From SAR202-VII-2 sp965263165 (GTDB taxonomy: Bacteria; Chloroflexota; Dehalococcoidia; Lucifugimonadales; SAR202-VII-2): a stretch of 64,000 nucleotides of DNA. The stretch is taken from the NCBI GenBank assembly GCA_965263165.1, contig OZ253584.1, forward strand, positions 2,232,001-2,296,000, read 5' to 3'. The notes under the pieces were generated by a model. The model was not told the origin of the DNA. It worked only from the letters and a program-made list of their open reading frames with translations, and searched no databases. The number at the start of each line of letters is the position of its first letter. The stretch's first letter is position 1. The translations under genes were made by a program, and so were the position numbers. Below, piece by piece: positions 60,030 through 64,000 of the stretch.

Positions 60030-60455
60030 ATGAGCGCCGATAAACACTTCACCCCCCGCCATAAGGCCAGGGCCATCGTCCTGCAGTGCCTCTATGAGAT
60101 CGACGTGGCGGGCCACCCTGTGGACGAAGTGCTGGAGCAGAACCTGGCCCGCGTCCGTCTGAGCCCCGAGCTGATGGATTTTGTCCGGTCCCTGGTGCGG
60201 AGCGTACGAGAGGAGGTTCCGCGCTTGGACGAGCTGATCGGCCGGTTTGCCCCCGCATGGCCGGTGGCCCAGCTCCCGTTTATCGACAGGAACGTGCTGC
60301 GGCTGGCCATCTACGAGATTACGAACGGCGAGCAGACGCCGCCCAAGGTAGCCGTCAATGAGGCCGTGGAGCTGGCAAAGAGCTTTGGTTCAGAGAGTTC
60401 GCCCAAGTTCGTCAACGGAGTCTTGGGGTCGGTTTTGGCAACCGCCGAGCAGTGA
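60030..60455 (+). CDS. nusB: Transcription antitermination factor NusB
   Basis: 141 residues from the ATG at 60030. RHKARAIVLQCLYEIDVAG at the start, PFIDRNVLRLAIYEI and KVAVNEAVELAKSFGSESSPKFVNGVLGSV at the end are diagnostic. Binds boxA RNA with NusE in rRNA antitermination. Confidence 0.96.
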   Translation: MSADKHFTPRHKARAIVLQCLYEIDVAGHPVDEVLEQNLARVRLSPELMDFVRSLVRSVREEVPRLDELIGRFAPAWPVAQLPFIDRNVLRLAIYEITNGEQTPPKVAVNEAVELAKSFGSESSPKFVNGVLGSVLATAEQ

Positions 60456-60464
60456 CCCTATAAT
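60435..60464 (+). promoter_or_regulatory. Promoter of acpP
   Basis: TTGGCA (60435-60440) inside the nusB end, 18-nt spacer, consensus TATAAT (60459-60464), 37 nt before the acpP start. It gives acpP its own transcription besides read-through. Confidence 0.6.
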
Positions 60465-60500
60465 AGGCGCAGTATTCATTGTTCTAAGGAGGTCCCAGGG

Positions 60501-60758
60501 GTGGCTACCGTTTTTGAGCGCGTGAGAAAAGTTGTGGCGGAGAGACTGGACGTGGACGAGGCCAAGGTGGTCGCGACCGCAAGGTTCACCGATGACCTAG
60601 AGGCTGACTCGCTGGACTTGGTGGAGTTGACGATGGCCTTCGAGGAGGAGTTCTCGAACGATGACAACCGCGTTGAGATCTCCGACGAGGACGCTGAGAA
60701 GATCGTGACCGTCCAAGATGCGCTGGATTTCCTCAAGGAAAAGGGCGTCTCCGACTAG
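60501..60758 (+). CDS. acpP: Acyl carrier protein
   Basis: 85 residues from a GTG with AAGGAGG upstream. Phosphopantetheine Ser37 in LEADSLDLVELTMAFEEEF; acidic helices typical of ACP. Carries acyl chains in fatty-acid synthesis and is fed by FabD two genes upstream. Confidence 0.97.
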   Translation: MATVFERVRKVVAERLDVDEAKVVATARFTDDLEADSLDLVELTMAFEEEFSNDDNRVEISDEDAEKIVTVQDALDFLKEKGVSD

Positions 60759-60928
60759 ACTCTCGCTTCGAACCGAGGAGAATGCGATTGCGCCGTGGGT
60801 CCTATCGGGCCCGCGGCCTTCGTCGTTGAGTGGCGCCCCGCCGACCCGTTGAGCGGTGTCCGCTGGTGCGTTGGGTGGCGCTCCCCCGATTCCTATCCCG
60901 CTTTCGGTCGGACGTTCGGAGGCGCTCC

Positions 60929-61792
60929 GTGGCCAAGGTCACCGAAAGGCAGTCGAAAGATCGTCTGACCGTACTCTGCGACGTATCGCCGCCCCGCGGC
61001 GCCAATCTGGACCCGCTGGATCAAGCCGCCCTCGTCGATGCCGACTTCTTCTCTGTGGCGTATAGTCCGGGCAAGTCCGTGAGGCTGGATTCCGTCACCG
61101 CGGCCTATCTCTTGCAACAACGGTCGGGTAGGGAGGCGAGCTTCACCCTGGCCTGCCGTGACATGAACCGGCTCGCCCTGCAGAGCCAGCTCCTGGGAGC
61201 GCAGGCCCTCGGCTTGGAGAACGTTATAGTGGTGGGCGGCGACCCCTTCAGAGGGTCCGAGCGCGGCGCGGCCAAGACCGTCGATGACTTCACCCCCACC
61301 CGGTTCATCGCCTCCATCCGCGCCATGAACGAGGGCTGCGACGCCCGGGGCCTCGAGCTTCCCGTCCCTACCGACTTCTGCATCGGAGCGACTGTGGATC
61401 TTGGGCGGGACCTGGACAATGAGACTCGATTGGCCGGCCGCAAGGCGGACGCCGGCGCCCACTTCCTCATAACCCAGGCGCTCTTCGACCCGTCCCGCGC
61501 CGAGCAGTTCCTGGAGTTGTATCGCAGTCTTCGCGGCGCTGACCTAGAGATGCCCGTCTTCTTCGGCGCGCCTGTGCCGCACCGCGCCGGCCTGACCTTC
61601 GGCGCCATGCCGGAGAAGATGGCGAGTGACCTGCAAAGAGGGCGGCCAGGCGCGGAGATTGCGTTGGAGCTGATCGGGGCATTTCTGGGCCGCGGTATCG
61701 ACCGTTTCTACCTCGTTCCGCCCATCCTCAGTAGAGGCCGCCGCGGCTACGAGGCGGCCTCCCAGGTTCTGGAGGCGGCGCGGCGGTTGTAG
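60929..61792 (+). CDS. Methylenetetrahydrofolate reductase-like protein
   Basis: 287 residues from a GTG at 60929 (GGAGG 6 nt upstream; the frame further upstream is Arg-rich and not family-like). MTHFR TIM barrel: LCDVSPPRGANLDPLDQAA, FFSVAYSPGKSVRLDS, FTLACRDMNRLALQSQLLGA, NVIVVGGDP, and GAHFLITQALFDPSR. Reduces methylene-THF to methyl-THF with FAD, or acts as a paralogue lacking the N-terminal half seen in some enzymes. Confidence 0.85.
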   Translation: MAKVTERQSKDRLTVLCDVSPPRGANLDPLDQAALVDADFFSVAYSPGKSVRLDSVTAAYLLQQRSGREASFTLACRDMNRLALQSQLLGAQALGLENVIVVGGDPFRGSERGAAKTVDDFTPTRFIASIRAMNEGCDARGLELPVPTDFCIGATVDLGRDLDNETRLAGRKADAGAHFLITQALFDPSRAEQFLELYRSLRGADLEMPVFFGAPVPHRAGLTFGAMPEKMASDLQRGRPGAEIALELIGAFLGRGIDRFYLVPPILSRGRRGYEAASQVLEAARRL

Positions 61793-61927
61793 GCTGCCGC
61801 TCCTTGGGCACACGCTCTCCCTGTGGCGCAGGCTGTTGCGTCCGTTGACATCAACCGCCCCTTGTGATGGAATTGGCCCGCCTGCCGCAGGGTGAACCCA
61901 GATAACCACGCCGCATAAGGATGGGCT

Positions 61928-62674
61928 ATGTACGGATACCGCGCTCGCATTGGCTACACATCGGCGCCCGCCATTTCGGAGGCGTTCGTTCATGAGTTCT
62001 ATAGAATCGCCCCCGCGGGGGTAACACTGGCCATCAACACCGGCGCCATCGTTGATCTGACGGATGAGGAGATCGCACGGGGCGTGGAGCAGAGCCTGGA
62101 AATAGCCAAGGTCATGGCCCGCCGCAAGGTGGACATCATCATCCTCGGCGGCATTCCACTGAACCTGTGGGTGGGCTACGAGCGCATCGGGAAGTTCCTC
62201 AAAGACCTCGAAGAGGAGAACGGCGTTCCGTTCTCCAGCAGCATCACCTGCCAGATGAACGCCCTCCGGCAGGTCAGGGCGGAGAAGCTGGTCGTGGTGC
62301 AGATCGCCGACCCGCCGCCAGTCCCGGAGCCCAAGGACGACTACCTTTCCATCGAGGGCTTCGAAGTCCTGGGCGTGAAGGGGGTGGGCGTCGGCGAGGA
62401 CTGGCTGGCCCGCACGCCCTCGGCTCGCTCGGCGGCCCTGGCTAGGCAGTTGATGGAGGAACACCCGGACGCCGACACCGTGTATATTCCCAGTCCCAAC
62501 AAGGCCACCGCCGACCAGATCGAGGCTATCGAGCGGGACACTGGCGCCAGTGTGGTCACCGCCAGCCAGTCGATCATATGGGAAGGGCTGCGCCGGTGCG
62601 GCGTCACCGAGCCCATCTACGGATGGGGTCGCCTCTTCCGCGGTCCATGGGAAGGCTTGGCCTTTCCGGCGTAG
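61928..62674 (+). CDS. Maleate isomerase / arylmalonate decarboxylase-like (Asp/Glu racemase fold) protein
   Basis: 248 residues. Racemase-fold features: YRARIGYTSAPAISEAFVHEFYRIAP, DIIILGGIPLNLWVGYERI and VVTASQSIIWEGLRRCGV. The first catalytic Cys position reads LGGIPLN (no Cys), and the second region (TASQSIIWEGLR) also lacks one, so a standard two-Cys mechanism is not evident; Cys in SSSITCQMNA is elsewhere. The substrate is unknown. Confidence 0.75.
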   Translation: MYGYRARIGYTSAPAISEAFVHEFYRIAPAGVTLAINTGAIVDLTDEEIARGVEQSLEIAKVMARRKVDIIILGGIPLNLWVGYERIGKFLKDLEEENGVPFSSSITCQMNALRQVRAEKLVVVQIADPPPVPEPKDDYLSIEGFEVLGVKGVGVGEDWLARTPSARSAALARQLMEEHPDADTVYIPSPNKATADQIEAIERDTGASVVTASQSIIWEGLRRCGVTEPIYGWGRLFRGPWEGLAFPA

Positions 62675-62909
62675 GACGCGTATCGAGAGCGCCATACGTA
62701 GGTTGCCATGCCCCAGAGGCTGGACTATGACGACAACCTTGAAACGCTGCGCCATTCTCCGATGTAGTGATGCCAGCCGGACGGGACTGGAATCGGGAAG
62801 TGAGACCGTAAAGCGGATGGCCAACCCTCGCCGAGCGTTGCCCTCCGCCGGATGACGGCTCGCGCCTCCCGCTGTACAATCCCCCCAGTTCTTCCGCTGG
62901 AGGCGCGCC

Positions 62910-63857
62910 GTGGATGTTGCCGAGTTCCTGGTCTGGGCCGAGCAGTTCAAGAACTGGGGCCGCTGGGGCCCGGACGACGAGATCGGCACACTGAACCACG
63001 TCACGCCGGAGCACATCGTCGAGGCGAGCCGCCTGGTGCGTAAGGGCAGAGTTATCAGTCTTGCCATCCCCTTCAACATGGACGGACCACAGCGCCGCAC
63101 CCCCACGAACAAGCGCTTCAACGCCATCCACGCCATGCTCAAGACCGGCATCGACGACCCAGCCCTTTTCTCGGACAACCCGCCCATTCTCCACGTCACC
63201 GACGACATGGCGACGCTGGCCCTTCAGGGGCAGACCCAATGGGACTCCCTGGCGCACGTCATCTTCAAGGGCAGGCTCTACAATGACCGTCCCCACTACC
63301 TGGTGACGGGCAACGGCGCCGAGCGTAACAGCATGGACAAGACCTCCAACAAGATTGTGGGGCGGGGTGTGTTGCTGGACTTCCCCAGGTACAAGGGCGT
63401 CGACTGGTTGACGCCGGGGACGGCCATCACCATTGACGACCTGGAGGGTTGTGCCGCAGCGCAGGGTGTCGAGGTGCGACAGGGGGACTTTCTCATGATC
63501 CGAACGGGGCACGTGGCGCTCTGCAAGGCGAAGCGGAGCTGGGACGGGTTCGTGTTCAGCGATTGCGCCGGTCTCTCCGTCCACACGATTCCCTGGCTGT
63601 TCGAGAAGAAAGTGGCAAGCGTCGCTGCGGACAATTTCGCCGTTGAGGTGCATCCTACGGAGGTGGAGGGCCAGCGCATCCCCTTCCACCTGGTCGCCAT
63701 TGCCTACGTCGGCCTGCTGTTGGGTGAGATCCTGGACCTCGACGAGTTGGCCGAGGCCTGCGCCGAGGACGGCGTCTACGAGTTCTTCTTCGTTGCCCCA
63801 CCGTTGCCCATCACCGGCTCCGTCGGCTCCCCAATGAACCCACAGGCGATAAAGTAG
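62910..63857 (+). CDS. Cyclase-family (kynurenine formamidase-like) protein
   Basis: 315 residues from a GTG. N-terminus NWGRWGPDDEIGTLNHVTPEHI is characteristic of the large cyclase subfamily (PF04199). The motif QTQWDSLAHVIF replaces HxGTHxDxPxH, and GRGVLLDFPRY, DFLMIRTGH and VAADNFAVEVHP follow. A metal-dependent hydrolase of amides or lactones. Co-directional with the racemase-like gene 235 nt upstream. Confidence 0.88.
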   Translation: MDVAEFLVWAEQFKNWGRWGPDDEIGTLNHVTPEHIVEASRLVRKGRVISLAIPFNMDGPQRRTPTNKRFNAIHAMLKTGIDDPALFSDNPPILHVTDDMATLALQGQTQWDSLAHVIFKGRLYNDRPHYLVTGNGAERNSMDKTSNKIVGRGVLLDFPRYKGVDWLTPGTAITIDDLEGCAAAQGVEVRQGDFLMIRTGHVALCKAKRSWDGFVFSDCAGLSVHTIPWLFEKKVASVAADNFAVEVHPTEVEGQRIPFHLVAIAYVGLLLGEILDLDELAEACAEDGVYEFFFVAPPLPITGSVGSPMNPQAIK

Positions 63858-64000
63858 CCGGCGGCGCTGGCCCTATTTGATTCGCTGCGGAGGTTTCGGC
63901 TTCGTGATGGCAGGGCCTCGCAGATAGCGGGGTTGCAGGGTGGCGGCGTCGGCAGTGTGGCCGGCTGACAACCTTAGGCGCCCAAGGGATGCCAGCGCGG
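63858..64000. other. Window end, nothing identified
   Basis: No start site or motif is visible in the last 143 nt. Confidence 0.5.

Noticed and set aside
61544..63208. 554-codon minus-strand frame spanning the racemase and cyclase genes
   Set aside because: It crosses several real plus-strand genes and gaps and shows no domain.

Overview
The window is high-GC bacterial DNA with Shine-Dalgarno sites of the AGGAGG type. Gene content points to the Chloroflexota, probably a SAR202-like or other Dehalococcoidia-related lineage. This is inferred from the mix of amidohydrolases, CaiB/BaiF CoA-transferases, Rieske and LLM oxidoreductases, an orphan HyuB, Thr/Pro-linker lipoproteins and a DUF418 protein, and not from any marker-gene phylogeny. 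There are four tRNA genes, no rRNA and no cas genes. Several promoters carry the -10 TACAAT or TATAAT, three of them in the context GCTACAAT.

Layout. 1-5 kb: a giant fibronectin-III surface protein, cut by the window edge, then a frameshifted anchored surface protein. 5-15 kb: HEPN, SRPBCC, DUF418 and RND-pump genes, a Cys-rich lipoprotein, isolated CRISPR-like palindromes and a relic of a transporter gene. 15-19 kb: a glycine-betaine-type ABC transporter (fused ATPase-permease plus binding protein) and a beta-propeller lipoprotein. 19.7-22.5 kb: a more AT-rich two-gene GNAT-PIN/ASCH operon beside tRNA-Asn. 22.7-30 kb: amidohydrolases, HyuB, acyl-CoA ligase and threonine dehydratase. 30-35 kb: an accessory zone of small lipoproteins, a GIY-YIG protein and repeated promoter/RNA-like cassettes. 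35-46 kb: a leftward catabolic block (flavin monooxygenase, amidase with small partner, deiodinase-like selenoprotein, Rieske dioxygenase, two CoA-transferases, thiolase/DUF35 pair). 46-57 kb: carbonic anhydrase-like, glycosyltransferase and GPP34 genes, tRNA-Lys, a third repeat cassette, amidohydrolase, alcohol dehydrogenase, carboxyltransferase, M24 and SucD. 58-61 kb: the core yceD-rpmF-fabD-nusB-acpP lipid/ribosome cluster, with clear promoters. 61-64 kb: MTHFR-like, racemase-like and cyclase-family genes.

Two items stand out. First, 38780-39529 (minus strand) reads as one selenoprotein: an in-frame TGA in a Sec-Pro-Pro-Cys context is followed by a perfect 8-bp hairpin at bacterial SECIS distance. 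Second, three copies of a roughly 600-bp composite element (33.6-34.25, 34.26-34.8 and 49.6-50.25 kb) each carry GC-rich hairpins, a perfect 17-bp-spaced promoter, a conserved segment whose reading frame is not conserved, and a terminal array of about ten 10-13-nt units. Each array has its own homogenised core. This looks like an undescribed structured-RNA or iteron-type element. The same type of promoter cassette is duplicated in front of two small protein genes at 31.3 and 32.8 kb.

The catabolic genes fit an oxidative, CoA-based lifestyle on recalcitrant organic matter: ring hydroxylation (Rieske), CoA transfer (CaiB), retro-aldol or thiolytic cleavage (thiolase/DUF35), and amide, amidohydrolase and hydantoinase steps. 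Substrates cannot be named from sequence alone.
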